A DNA stretch of 64,000 nucleotides from Flavobacteriales bacterium (GTDB lineage: Bacteria > Bacteroidota > Bacteroidia > Flavobacteriales_F > PHOS-HE28), in the NCBI GenBank assembly GCA_030584065.1, contig CP129489.1, positions 1,841,497-1,905,496 of the forward strand, in the 5' to 3' direction. This document shows positions 1 through 8,162 of the stretch, piece by piece (the stretch's first letter is position 1; the number at the start of each line of letters is the position of its first letter). Both the position numbers and the translations under genes were made by a program. The notes below the pieces were generated by a model. The model was not told where the DNA came from. It saw only the letters and a list, made by a program, of their open reading frames with translations, and made no database searches.

Positions 1-138
1 GAAGGCGCCCACCGCGCGCTCCTCCGCCGCCATGGGGCCGGTGGGCGTGAAGCAATCATCCAAGCGCTCGCGCTGGCAGCCGGCCATCACCAAGGCCAGA
101 AGGCCCGCAAGGGCGAAGCGGATGCGGATCGGATTCAT
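1..138 (-). CDS. Lipoprotein, N-terminal fragment (window edge)
   Basis: The first 46 codons of a minus-strand gene that runs off the left edge. It starts MNPIRIRFALAGLLALVMAGC, a charged start, a hydrophobic stretch and a lipobox ending at Cys21, so it should be an outer-membrane-directed lipoprotein. The ATG overlaps the stop codon of the upstream PagL-like gene by ATGA, so the two are translationally coupled. After the lipobox, the order of a Cys, a short T/G/P stretch, paired acidic residues and then AVGAF resembles the start of head-GIN-domain (DUF2807) lipoproteins, but too little is visible to assign a family. The lipoprotein nature is seen; the family is a guess. Confidence 0.7.
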   Translation of the reverse strand, partial: MNPIRIRFALAGLLALVMAGCQRERLDDCFTPTGPMAAEERAVGAF

Positions 139-1205
139 GGCCAACGGTAGCCGATGCCGAACTCCCAATGGTCGGCGGCGGCGAAATGGGACTTGAGGCA
201 GACGCTCGCCAGCAGGCGGCGCCCCAGCCGGTAGCGCGCTCCCAGCCGCTGGTACACCGGGGCATCGTCGGTGATCGGCGAGATCAGGTAGGCGCCGAAA
301 TGCAGCAGCAGCTCGCCCCGGCCGAAGAGCAGCGCCCCGCCGCCATGTACGCCCAGCTGCGTATAGACGATCCGCGGCCGGCCCTCCAGCTCGGCATGCA
401 CCGTGGGCAGGTCGCCTTTGTTGAAAAGGTCCATGCCCGCGCTCCAGGCGCCCTTGCGGCCGGCGCGCCAGCTGGCATCGGCGCTGATGGAGACGGCATC
501 GCGCTGGCCGTTCAGCGGACGGCCGCTCTCGCTCAGGCCGAATGCCGCCACCACGCTGATCTCGCGCCGGGGCCGCTCGTAGCGCGCGGTATCAAGCGGC
601 AGCGGCCCGGGGGACGGTGCGCCCAGTGCGCAGGCGGCGCCGATGGAGGCCGAGATGTAGTTGAGGCCCAGGTTGGGCTGCTTGGCGCTGCCGTTGCTCC
701 AATGGTCGAGGCCCAGCGCGGCGTGCAGGCTCAGGCGCCCGGCCTGCCACCGCAGCTCGGGCATGAGCTGGATGGCGGTGTTGAGGCGCGAGCCGATGGC
801 GATCTGCACGGTGTTGCTGCGGCGGTCGAAGGGCTTGGCCACATAGCCCACGCCCCAGCCCATGCGCAGCCCGAGGACCAGGCGGTCGCCCTGTGCCACG
901 GGCAGCACCAGGTAGGGCACGGCACCGATGGCGTCTCCGATATGCCGGGGATTGGCCAGGCGCGTATGCACCAGCAGCGCCCCATAGCGGGGCCTGCCGA
1001 AGGCGCGGTGCCAGGGCCTGTCGCCGCTCACTTGGCGCTCGACGAAGACCTCGGCGGCACCTGCATGGCCCTCCACCAGGATCCAGCTGGCGGGGCGGTG
1101 CGCCCACAGGAAACCGTAGTGGCCGCGCGCGCCCACGGACCAGGGCTGCTGACCCGCAGCGGCAGCCGCACCGAGCAGGAAGGCGAGCGCGAGGGCGTGG
1201 CGCAT
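135..1205 (-). CDS. PagL-like acyloxyacyl hydrolase (lipid A 3-O-deacylase family)
   Basis: A 356 aa protein with an N-terminal signal peptide (about residues 1-19) and an amphipathic beta-strand pattern expected of an outer-membrane barrel. The segment GLDHWSNGS at about 165-173 matches the PagL active-site pattern His-x-Ser; His168 and Ser170 would be the catalytic pair. The following AKQPNLGLNYIS is typical of the Bacteroidota branch of this family. PagL enzymes remove the 3-O acyl chain of lipid A at the outer membrane. At 356 aa it is roughly twice the size of Pseudomonas PagL, as is common in Bacteroidota, so it may have extra strands or a different ester substrate. It begins 13 bases after the Ppx gene and overlaps the next lipoprotein by ATGA. 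Confidence 0.75.
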   Translation of the reverse strand: MRHALALAFLLGAAAAAGQQPWSVGARGHYGFLWAHRPASWILVEGHAGAAEVFVERQVSGDRPWHRAFGRPRYGALLVHTRLANPRHIGDAIGAVPYLVLPVAQGDRLVLGLRMGWGVGYVAKPFDRRSNTVQIAIGSRLNTAIQLMPELRWQAGRLSLHAALGLDHWSNGSAKQPNLGLNYISASIGAACALGAPSPGPLPLDTARYERPRREISVVAAFGLSESGRPLNGQRDAVSISADASWRAGRKGAWSAGMDLFNKGDLPTVHAELEGRPRIVYTQLGVHGGGALLFGRGELLLHFGAYLISPITDDAPVYQRLGARYRLGRRLLASVCLKSHFAAADHWEFGIGYRWP

Positions 1206-1218
1206 GCCTGCGGGAGGG

Positions 1219-2133
1219 TCAGGCCCCGACGGGCTCGTTGCGGGGGTAGCGCACGTTGCCGCGCTGCCGCATGTACAGGTCGTAGATGATGCCGTCGGCG
1301 AGGCCCACCTTGGGCACGAAGACCTCCTCGATGTCGGCGAACTCCATGATGCGGAGGAAGATGTCGGCGGCGGGGACGATCACGTCGGCGCGGTCCGGGC
1401 GCAGCCGCAGCAGGCGGATGCGGTCCTCGTAGGAATGGCCCGCGATGCGGTCGCGCTGCCGCTGGATGTCGGACCGCGAGAGGGGCTCGCCGAAGAGGTT
1501 GCCGTTCTCCTTGAAGATGCGGTTGATGTTGCCGCCGGTGCCGATGGCCATGAGCTGGCCGTGCTGCGCGCGCAGGTCGTCGAGGAACTCCTGCATGTCC
1601 GCCCACACGTCGGGGTTCACCTTGCCCTTGAGCGTGCGCACGGTGCCTACCTTGAAGCTCGCGCTCTTCACGCGGCGGCCGTGCTCCAGCCAGGTGAGCT
1701 CGGTGCTGCCGCCGCCCACATCGATGTAGAGGTAGCTGCGGTCCTTCAGCAGGTCCTGCGTCCAGAAGGTGTTCGTGATAAGGTCGGCCTCTTTCTTGCC
1801 GGAGATGGTCTCGATGTGCACGCCGCTCTCCATCTCCACCCGCGCGCGCACGTCGTCGCCGTTGGTGGCCTCGCGCATGGCGCTGGTGGCGCAGCAGCGC
1901 AGGTACTGCACGCCATGCACCTCGGCGAGCAGACGGAAGGCCTTGAGGCTCTTGATGAGGTAGTCGCGCTTGGTGCTGCTGATGGCGCCGCCATCGAACA
2001 CATCCTCGCCGAGGCGGATGGGCACGCGCACCAGCGCCTGCTTCTTGACCACGGGATGGTCATCGCGCTCGATGACCTCGCCGATGAGGAGGCGCACCGC
2101 GTTGGACCCGATGTCGATGGCCGCGTATGTGAG
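1219..2133 (-). CDS. ppx: Ppx/GppA family exopolyphosphatase
   Basis: An ASKHA-fold phosphatase of about 300 residues acting on polyphosphate or (p)ppGpp. Motifs seen are the phosphate-1 loop AAIDIGSNAVRLLIG at the extreme N-terminus, CCATSAMREATNG, the second nucleotide loop YLYIDVGGGSTELTW, and IGTGGNINRIF. It corresponds to the short N-terminal-domain form lacking the C-terminal HD region of E. coli Ppx. The start is a problem: the first ATG, GTG or TTG in frame is the GTG at 2097, which lies inside the phosphate-1 loop. Upstream in frame the codons read L-R-G-I-A-R-D-L-T-Y-A-A-I-D-I back to a TAG at 2157-2155, with no canonical start. The coordinates begin at the CTC where homologues usually have ATG. 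First gene of a three-gene minus-strand unit. Confidence 0.85.
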   Translation of the reverse strand, partial: LTYAAIDIGSNAVRLLIGEVIERDDHPVVKKQALVRVPIRLGEDVFDGGAISSTKRDYLIKSLKAFRLLAEVHGVQYLRCCATSAMREATNGDDVRARVEMESGVHIETISGKKEADLITNTFWTQDLLKDRSYLYIDVGGGSTELTWLEHGRRVKSASFKVGTVRTLKGKVNPDVWADMQEFLDDLRAQHGQLMAIGTGGNINRIFKENGNLFGEPLSRSDIQRQRDRIAGHSYEDRIRLLRLRPDRADVIVPAADIFLRIMEFADIEEVFVPKVGLADGIIYDLYMRQRGNVRYPRNEPVGA

Positions 2134-2148
2134 GTCGCGTGCGATGCC

Positions 2149-2157
2149 GCGAAGCTA
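2149..2157 (-). promoter_or_regulatory. Putative -7 box TAGCTTCGC for ppx
   Basis: On the minus strand TAGCTTCGC fits the recurrent TAnnTTCGC pattern and lies 15 bases before the presumed first codon of ppx. Its TA is part of the in-frame TAG stop. No clear -33 TTG is visible. Confidence 0.45.
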
Positions 2158-2236
2158 GGGCGCGGCATCGCCACGGCGCATGGCCGCGGCCATCCGATCG
2201 CCCGAACCGCTTTCTTCGCCGTCCACAACCGCATCC

Positions 2237-3760
2237 ATGAGCACCACCAAGCGCAGCGGCGTGGACCGCTTCCTCTCCATCATCGAACGCGCCGGCAATG
2301 CCCTTCCCCATCCGGCCACGCTCTTCGCCATCCTGGCCGGCGTGGTGGTGGTGCTGAGCTGGGCGGCCGAGCTGGCCGGACTGAGCGCCACCCACCCCGC
2401 CACCGGCGAGCCCGTGGTTCCGGTGAACCTGCTGAGCGCCGAGGGCCTGCACCTGATCCTCACCAAGACGGTGACCAACTTCACCGGGTTCGCGCCGCTG
2501 GGCACGGTGCTGGTGGCCCTGCTGGGCATCGGCATCGCCGAGGGCAGCGGCCTCATCGGGGCGGTGCTGCGCGCGGTGGTGCTGGCCTCGCCCAAGCGCC
2601 TGCTCACCTTCGTCATCGTCTTCGCCGGGGTGATGAGCAACGCCGCCAGCGAGGTGGGCTACGTGCTGCTGGTGCCCCTGGCCGCGGTGATCTTCCTCGC
2701 CGCCGGGCGCCACCCCCTGGCGGGCCTCGCCGCCGCCTTCGCCGGGGTGAGCGGCGGCTACAGCGCCAACCTGCTCCTGGGCACCATCGACCCGCTGCTC
2801 GCAGGCCTCAGCCAGGAGGCCGCCCGCATCATCCAGCCCGACTACCTGGTGAACCCCGCCTGCAACTACTACTTCATGGCGGCGAGCACCTTCGTGATCG
2901 CGCTGCTCGGCACCTGGGTCACCGAGCGCATCGTGGTGCCGCGCCTGGGCGCCTACTCCGGCAGTGAGAAGGCCGAGGAGATCCGCAGCGCCACCAAAGA
3001 GGAGAAGCGGGGCATGCGCTTCGCCGCCGTCACCGTGGCGGGGGTAATCGCCTTCGTGCTCGCCGGGCTGCTCCCCGAGCAGGGCTTCCTGCGCGACCCC
3101 AAGACCTTCGAGGTGCTGCATTCACCCTTCATGAGCGGCATCGTCACGCTCATCTTCATCAGCGCCGCGCTCGCGGGCATCGCTTACGGCATCGGTGCGG
3201 GCACCTTCAAGAGCGATAACGACGTGATGAAGGGCATGGCCAAGAGCATGGAGACCCTCGGCAGCTACATCGTGCTCGTCTTCTTCGCCGCACAGTTCGT
3301 GGCCTACTTCAACTGGACCAACCTCGGGCTCATCCTCGCCATCAAAGGGGCCGGTGCATTGAAAGCGGCCAACCTCGGTCCCATCCCCCTGTTGCTCGGC
3401 TTCGTGCTCATCAGTGCGGCCATCAACCTCATCATGGGCAGCGCCAGCGCCAAGTGGGCCATCATGGCGCCCGTCTTCATCCCCATGTTCATGCTGCTGG
3501 GCTTCTCGCCGGAGCTCACCCAGATGGCCTACCGTGTGGGCGACAGCGTCACCAACATCATCAGCCCCATGATGAGCTATTTCGCGCTCATCGTGGCCTT
3601 CATCGGGCGCTACGACAACAAGGCCGGCATCGGCACGGTGATCAGCACCATGCTCCCCTACTCCATCGTCTTCCTCATCGGTTGGAGCATCATGCTCATC
3701 ATCTGGGTGCTGCTGGAGCTTCCCATCGGGCCGGGGGCGGGCATGTTCCTGCAGCCGTAG
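2237..3760 (+). CDS. AbgT family transporter (p-aminobenzoyl-glutamate transporter family)
   Basis: A 507 aa polytopic inner-membrane protein. It has many hydrophobic helices and the conserved AbgT segments [19 protein letters not shown] (around residues 170-190) and [18 protein letters not shown] (around 433-450), the paired re-entrant regions of the family. AbgT proteins import p-aminobenzoyl-glutamate, and some export antimetabolites such as sulfonamides, using an ion gradient. The ATG at 2237 is preferred to the in-frame ATG at 2180: it gives the usual cytoplasmic N-terminus and sits in the catccATGa context common in this window, with TTTCTTCGC 17 bases upstream. No abgA or abgB hydrolase genes are adjacent, so the substrate is unassigned. 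Confidence 0.9.
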   Translation: MSTTKRSGVDRFLSIIERAGNALPHPATLFAILAGVVVVLSWAAELAGLSATHPATGEPVVPVNLLSAEGLHLILTKTVTNFTGFAPLGTVLVALLGIGIAEGSGLIGAVLRAVVLASPKRLLTFVIVFAGVMSNAASEVGYVLLVPLAAVIFLAAGRHPLAGLAAAFAGVSGGYSANLLLGTIDPLLAGLSQEAARIIQPDYLVNPACNYYFMAASTFVIALLGTWVTERIVVPRLGAYSGSEKAEEIRSATKEEKRGMRFAAVTVAGVIAFVLAGLLPEQGFLRDPKTFEVLHSPFMSGIVTLIFISAALAGIAYGIGAGTFKSDNDVMKGMAKSMETLGSYIVLVFFAAQFVAYFNWTNLGLILAIKGAGALKAANLGPIPLLLGFVLISAAINLIMGSASAKWAIMAPVFIPMFMLLGFSPELTQMAYRVGDSVTNIISPMMSYFALIVAFIGRYDNKAGIGTVISTMLPYSIVFLIGWSIMLIIWVLLELPIGPGAGMFLQP

Positions 3761-3809
3761 GCGGCATCCATTGGTCGAAAACCGTATCCCGGGCTTGCGG
3801 ATGCGGCCG

Positions 3810-3865
3810 GTGTGAGGCACCTTCACACAACGGTATCGGCGCACCTGCGTCTTCACCGTGTGAAG
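3810..3865 (+). promoter_or_regulatory. Inverted repeats upstream of the seven-paralogue operon
   Basis: The 113-base gap before gene A holds three copies of a GTGTGA(AG) motif: GTGTGA at 3810-3815 on the plus strand, CTTCACAC at 3821-3828 (inverted) and GTGTGAAG at 3858-3865. The first pair can form a short hairpin. The third lies in the palindrome CTTCAC-CGT-GTGAAG (3851-3865), only 8 bases before the ATG at 3874. The arrangement suggests an operator or leader structure controlling the operon; no regulator is identified. Confidence 0.4.
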
Positions 3866-3873
3866 CCCTTCGC

Positions 3874-6000
3874 ATGATCCGGACCCCTACCCTCGCCTGC
3901 CTCCTTCTCCTCCAACTGCCGCTGCATGCCGTGCAGGTCACGCTGTACGTGCAGCCCGCGCGCTGCGGGCTCAACAACGGGCAGATCACCAGCAACGCCT
4001 TCGGCGGTTTGCCGCCGTACAGCTACGCATGGAGCAACGGCGCCACCACCGCTTCGATCGGCAACCTGGCGCCGGGCGACTACACACTGACGGTGACGGA
4101 CGGACAAGGCGGGACCGCCGAGGCCAGCGCGACCGTGCAGGCCGTACAGGAGCTGGGAGCGCCCGGTCAGCAATTGATGCAGGCAGCCTGTGCGGGGGCC
4201 TGCTCCGGCCACGTGCTCATCTTCGAAGCGAGCCTCGGGGGCACGCCGCCCTACAGCTACAGCTACTGGTCCGTGTACCCCGAGGCGCCCGGCGTGCAGC
4301 GCTTCACCTCCCTCTGCCCCGACGCCACTACGCCCTTCACCGTCACCGACGCCACCGGCTGCGCGGGTTCCTTCACCACCCTCCCCTCCGAATTCCCGGA
4401 GGTCCGGGTGCCGGTGCTCGTCGGCAGCTCACCGAGTTGTGGTGAAGCTGGCGGCTCCATGCTGCTCGACCAACCGGAACAACTGAATTCCTACTGGGTA
4501 ACGAATCTGGAAGGCACTTACGACGAGCTGCATATCTATTGGGAAACCCCGGGGCCCCATGCCATCACCGGGCTGCCGCCCGGGAACTATACCGTCCAGC
4601 TCTGGGACCCGCAGAACCTCATGGTCGGGTATTGCACGGGCGCACTCACCGATGTGATCATCGAAGCGCTGGAGGAACCATGCGGCTCGGTCAGCGGGCG
4701 CGTGTTCCACGATGCCGATCAGGATTGCGCGTTCAACGGCGATGACATCGGATTGCCCTACCGGGTGCTCCCCATTGAACCGGGAGCGCAGCTGGCCATC
4801 ACCGATGGGGCCGGCGACTACTTCCGTGCGCTGGAGCCGGGCGCCTACACCCTGGCACAGCCGCTCGTCGACGCGGTGCAATTGTGCCCGCCCGTAGCTC
4901 CCGTACCCTTCATCATTCCCGGCAGCGGTGGCGAGGTCACCGTGGATCTCGCCGACAGCAGCACCGTGCCGCACGACGTCCGGATCTTCGTCTCCACGCA
5001 TACCGCAGCGCGACCCGGCTTTCCCACGAGCGTGGGGATCACCGTCCGCAACCTGTCGTACTACCCCAGCGGAGCCCTGGACATCGCGCTCAGCTACGAT
5101 CCGCTGCTGCAATCGCCGGGCACCTCCACCTGGTCCCACCCCGGACTGCCGCCCTTCGGTGAGGCGCAGTTCGATTTCGGTGCCATGGTGCCTGCGGATG
5201 TGGGCCTGCTGGGCCAGGAACTGGTCTATACCGCCACGGTGAGCAACACCGCCCCCGAGCAGAACACCGTCAACAACGCCTACACGGCCACGCGCACCAT
5301 CACCGGCAGCTACGACCCCAACGTCAAGCGCGGCGTGGCGAACGCCAGCGGCAGCGATACGCAGTTCTTCCTGGACAGCGATATGTGGATCGACTACACC
5401 GTGCGTTTCCAGAACACGGGTACGGACACCGCCTTCACCGTGGTCATCCGCGATGAGATCGAACCGGACCTGGACCTTCTGAGCCTCGAGATCCTCGGAG
5501 CCTCGCACGCATTCACTCCATCCTTTGGAACAGGGCGCGAGCTGGTCTTCACCTTCACCGGCATCCAGCTGCCCGACAGCACCACCGACCTCCCAGGCAG
5601 TCAGGGTTACGTGGCCTTCCGCATGAAGCCCCGGCCAGGCCTGCTCCCCGGTGACCTGATCGAGAACGCCGCCGCCATCTTCTTCGACTTCAACCCGCCG
5701 ATCATCACCGAGCCGAGCGTACTGGTGGTGGAGACCAGCACCGGAATGGGGGAAGCAGGTCCAGATGACCCGCGCGCTTACCCCAATCCGGCAAATGACA
5801 TCCTTTTCATCGCTGGACTGAACGGCACTGAGCGTGGAAGGGTCGACGTGCACGCCATGGATGGCCGCCTCGTACTGTCCGCTCCGGTCAACGCGGACCC
5901 TGCATCTCTCTCCATCGCGCACCTGTCCCCCGGCGCCTATCGGCTGCTGATGTCGACCCCTGATGGCCGCACATACCGGAACCTCTTCATCAAACAGTGA
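3874..6000 (+). CDS. Surface protein A of seven tandem paralogues (SprB-like, T9SS cargo)
   Basis: A 708 aa secreted protein. Signal peptide about 1-19 (MIRTPTLACLLLLQLPLHA). SprB-like repeat about 20-90 with GGLPPYSYAWSNGATT and LAPGDYTLTVTD; a second proline/tyrosine-rich unit with GGTPPYSY about 105-165; SdrD-B-like domain about 270-345 (SGRVFHDADQDC, then LPYRVLPIEPG); DUF11-like region about 360-475; DUF7619-like domain about 479-625 starting GSYDPN and containing [18 protein letters not shown]9SS sorting domain from about 635 (AYPNPAND) to the end (NLFIKQ). It is expected at the cell surface, perhaps as an adhesin or gliding-related filament. This copy has DPNVK where the other six read DPNDK. 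The ATG at 3874 places the signal peptide at the N-terminus; the frame stays open upstream without plausible coding content. First gene of the operon, 4 bases before B. Confidence 0.85.
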   Translation: MIRTPTLACLLLLQLPLHAVQVTLYVQPARCGLNNGQITSNAFGGLPPYSYAWSNGATTASIGNLAPGDYTLTVTDGQGGTAEASATVQAVQELGAPGQQLMQAACAGACSGHVLIFEASLGGTPPYSYSYWSVYPEAPGVQRFTSLCPDATTPFTVTDATGCAGSFTTLPSEFPEVRVPVLVGSSPSCGEAGGSMLLDQPEQLNSYWVTNLEGTYDELHIYWETPGPHAITGLPPGNYTVQLWDPQNLMVGYCTGALTDVIIEALEEPCGSVSGRVFHDADQDCAFNGDDIGLPYRVLPIEPGAQLAITDGAGDYFRALEPGAYTLAQPLVDAVQLCPPVAPVPFIIPGSGGEVTVDLADSSTVPHDVRIFVSTHTAARPGFPTSVGITVRNLSYYPSGALDIALSYDPLLQSPGTSTWSHPGLPPFGEAQFDFGAMVPADVGLLGQELVYTATVSNTAPEQNTVNNAYTATRTITGSYDPNVKRGVANASGSDTQFFLDSDMWIDYTVRFQNTGTDTAFTVVIRDEIEPDLDLLSLEILGASHAFTPSFGTGRELVFTFTGIQLPDSTTDLPGSQGYVAFRMKPRPGLLPGDLIENAAAIFFDFNPPIITEPSVLVVETSTGMGEAGPDDPRAYPNPANDILFIAGLNGTERGRVDVHAMDGRLVLSAPVNADPASLSIAHLSPGAYRLLMSTPDGRTYRNLFIKQ
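5569..5720 (+). repeat. 152-base segment identical to 7718-7869 (genes A and B)
   Basis: Every base from 5569 to 5720 matches 7718 to 7869, including third codon positions. Each flank begins with a mismatch (5568/7717 and 5721/7870). It encodes the end of the DUF7619-like domain. The roughly 180 bases before it carry only about nine differences, far more similar than the rest of genes A and B, as expected from recent gene conversion. Confidence 0.85.
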
Positions 6001-6004
6001 TTCC

Positions 6005-8149
6005 ATGTGCCGCACTCCTGCAACCGCGTTGGTGCTTCTGCACGCCTTGTCAGCATCCGCCATTGAGGTGAATGTGCAGTTCCTGCCGGCCACGTGCGGT
6101 CAATGCAACGGTGCGGCCCAGGCGTTCGTGTCCGGAGGCACGCCGCCCTATTCGTATGCGTGGTCGCCGAGCCCACCCAATGGCCAGGGCACACCCGGCA
6201 TCTCGGGCCTCTGTCCCGGCCAATGGTCAGTGCTGGTCACCGATGCCATCGGAGCCACGGCCACGGCCGATCTCACCATCGACGGCCTGCCCGGCCTGTC
6301 TCCCTTCCTGGTGGCGCAGCAGACCCTCTTCGCCTGCGATGGCCAGTGCAACGGGTGGGCCACGGCCAACGAAGGCTCCTTCGGTGGCACACCGCCATAC
6401 AGCTACGATTGGCAGATGATGGATCCAGGCCTCATGGGCCCGGGCACCGTGACCTTCCAAGGACTTTGTCCAGGAACCACATCCATCACCGTCATCGATT
6501 CCGAAGGCTGTCTTGGTTTGGTCCAGGCCATGGTGGATCTCGGAGGCCCATTCTACACCACCGCAGGCGCAACGCCTGCATGCGGTGCGGCTCCGGATGG
6601 GACCATTTACGCCACGGGGCCAGGTGATAATGGCATCTTCCGCGTGCAGGGCTTGGGGTTCGATTCCCTGTACATCCAATCCGGCTTCCCGCCTTTCGCA
6701 TTGGGGGGTGTGCCCGCCGGGGAATACACCGTGTCACCGTTGGGGTGGGCGCCTTGGAGCGGAGGCTACCTGGACCTATGGTGCACGGTACCGGCAATGG
6801 TCACCGTGCCCGCGCTGCCCGAACCGTGCGGCACGCTGACAGGCCTGATCTATCACGATGCGGATCAGGACTGCGTGCTGAACAACTTCGACATCCGCCT
6901 GCCCTACCGGGTGTTCAGCATCGAGCCGGGAGAGGCCTTCACGATAAGTGGGGGCAACGGACAGTTCGCCCGCAACCTGCCCAACGGCAACTTCACGATC
7001 GCACAGGGTCCGCTAACGGATGAGGTGGCGTTCTGCCCGGCATCGGGTTCCGCAGCGTTCAGCATCGACACGGGCACGCCCACCGCATATGTCGAGTTCG
7101 CCAACCTCAGCACGGCACCGCACGACGTGAGCATCCATCTCACCAGTTCCGCGGCACGGCCCGGCTTTCCCACGCAGGTATGGGTCACGGTGAGCAACAA
7201 CTCCGCCTTCCCGAGCGGCGATGTGACGGTCGATCTGTACTTCGATCCACTGCTGCAGGACCCGAACCCGGCAGCACCGTGGAGCATCGGCGTCATCGCA
7301 CCCTATCAGTCCGTAACGCTGCCCTTCACGGCGGACCTGCCGCCGGATGTGGGCCTGGTGGGCAACGTGCTCACCTACACGGCCACGGCTGGCAACACCA
7401 GCAGTGAACCCGATCTCGCGAATAACACCGCAACGCTCAACGTGACCATCACGGCCAGCTACGACCCCAACGACAAGGTGGGAACCTCGAACTCAAGCGG
7501 GAGTACGTCCCAATATTTCATAGGGGCTGATGCGTGGATCGACTACACCGTGCGCTTCCAGAACACGGGCACGGACACGGCCTTCACCGTGGTCATCCGC
7601 GACGAGATCGAACCGGACCTGGACCTTCTGAGCCTCGAGATACTCGGAGCCTCGCACGAATTCACTCCATCCTTTGGCACAGCGCGCGAGCTGGTCTTCA
7701 CCTTCACCGGCATCCAACTGCCCGACAGCACCACCGACCTCCCAGGCAGTCAGGGTTACGTGGCCTTCCGCATGAAGCCCCGGCCAGGCCTGCTCCCCGG
7801 TGACCTGATCGAGAACGCCGCCGCCATCTTCTTCGACTTCAACCCGCCGATCATCACCGAGCCGAGCGTGCTGGTGGCGGAGTTCAGCACGGGGGTGTGG
7901 GAGGAACGTATCCCACGGATCCATGCATCGCCTTCGCCCGCGAGCGAATGGATCACTGTGAGCGCCGACCAGGTGATCGATCATATCGCGGTGCACGCCG
8001 CCGACGGACGCATGGTGCAGGATCTTGCGGTGCGCGCTGATCGTGCGCGGGTCGATGTGATGGGCCTGCGTGACGGCCCTTTCCTGCTCGTCGTCACTCT
8101 TTCTGATGGCACCACGTGCTCCCTCAAGACCCTTGTCCTTCACGACTGA
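6005..8149 (+). CDS. Surface protein B of seven tandem paralogues (SprB-like, T9SS cargo)
   Basis: A 714 aa paralogue of A with the same order: signal peptide to about residue 19 (ending ALSASA), SprB-like repeat with GGTPPYSYAW, a second unit with CDGQCNGWATANEG at about 110, SdrD-B-like domain from about 275 (LIYHDADQDC), a DUF11-like region, then SYDPNDK at about 484 and [17 protein letters not shown] at about 510. The C-terminus has the linker EFSTGVWEE and a sorting-domain-like tail, but the usual PNPA is replaced by SPSPAS, so its T9SS signal is less canonical than in A. The SprB, SdrD-B and tail regions are clearly diverged from A while the DUF7619-like block is nearly identical. ATG at 6005, 4 bases after the stop of A. 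Confidence 0.84.
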   Translation: MCRTPATALVLLHALSASAIEVNVQFLPATCGQCNGAAQAFVSGGTPPYSYAWSPSPPNGQGTPGISGLCPGQWSVLVTDAIGATATADLTIDGLPGLSPFLVAQQTLFACDGQCNGWATANEGSFGGTPPYSYDWQMMDPGLMGPGTVTFQGLCPGTTSITVIDSEGCLGLVQAMVDLGGPFYTTAGATPACGAAPDGTIYATGPGDNGIFRVQGLGFDSLYIQSGFPPFALGGVPAGEYTVSPLGWAPWSGGYLDLWCTVPAMVTVPALPEPCGTLTGLIYHDADQDCVLNNFDIRLPYRVFSIEPGEAFTISGGNGQFARNLPNGNFTIAQGPLTDEVAFCPASGSAAFSIDTGTPTAYVEFANLSTAPHDVSIHLTSSAARPGFPTQVWVTVSNNSAFPSGDVTVDLYFDPLLQDPNPAAPWSIGVIAPYQSVTLPFTADLPPDVGLVGNVLTYTATAGNTSSEPDLANNTATLNVTITASYDPNDKVGTSNSSGSTSQYFIGADAWIDYTVRFQNTGTDTAFTVVIRDEIEPDLDLLSLEILGASHEFTPSFGTARELVFTFTGIQLPDSTTDLPGSQGYVAFRMKPRPGLLPGDLIENAAAIFFDFNPPIITEPSVLVAEFSTGVWEERIPRIHASPSPASEWITVSADQVIDHIAVHAADGRMVQDLAVRADRARVDVMGLRDGPFLLVVTLSDGTTCSLKTLVLHD
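7718..7869 (+). repeat. 152-base segment identical to 5569-5720 (genes A and B)
   Basis: Partner of the identical segment in gene A; together they mark a probable gene-conversion tract in the DUF7619-like domain. Confidence 0.85.
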
Positions 8150-8162
8150 AGAACCTGCATCC

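Noticed and set aside
1204..2967. 587-codon plus-strand open frame over ppx and the transporter
   Set aside because: It is the complement of the ppx motifs followed by an out-of-frame reading of the transporter; no coherent protein results.
3454..3873. N-terminal extension of surface protein A into the transporter gene
   Set aside because: The added residues are His-rich out-of-frame sequence; the signal peptide at 3874 marks the start.
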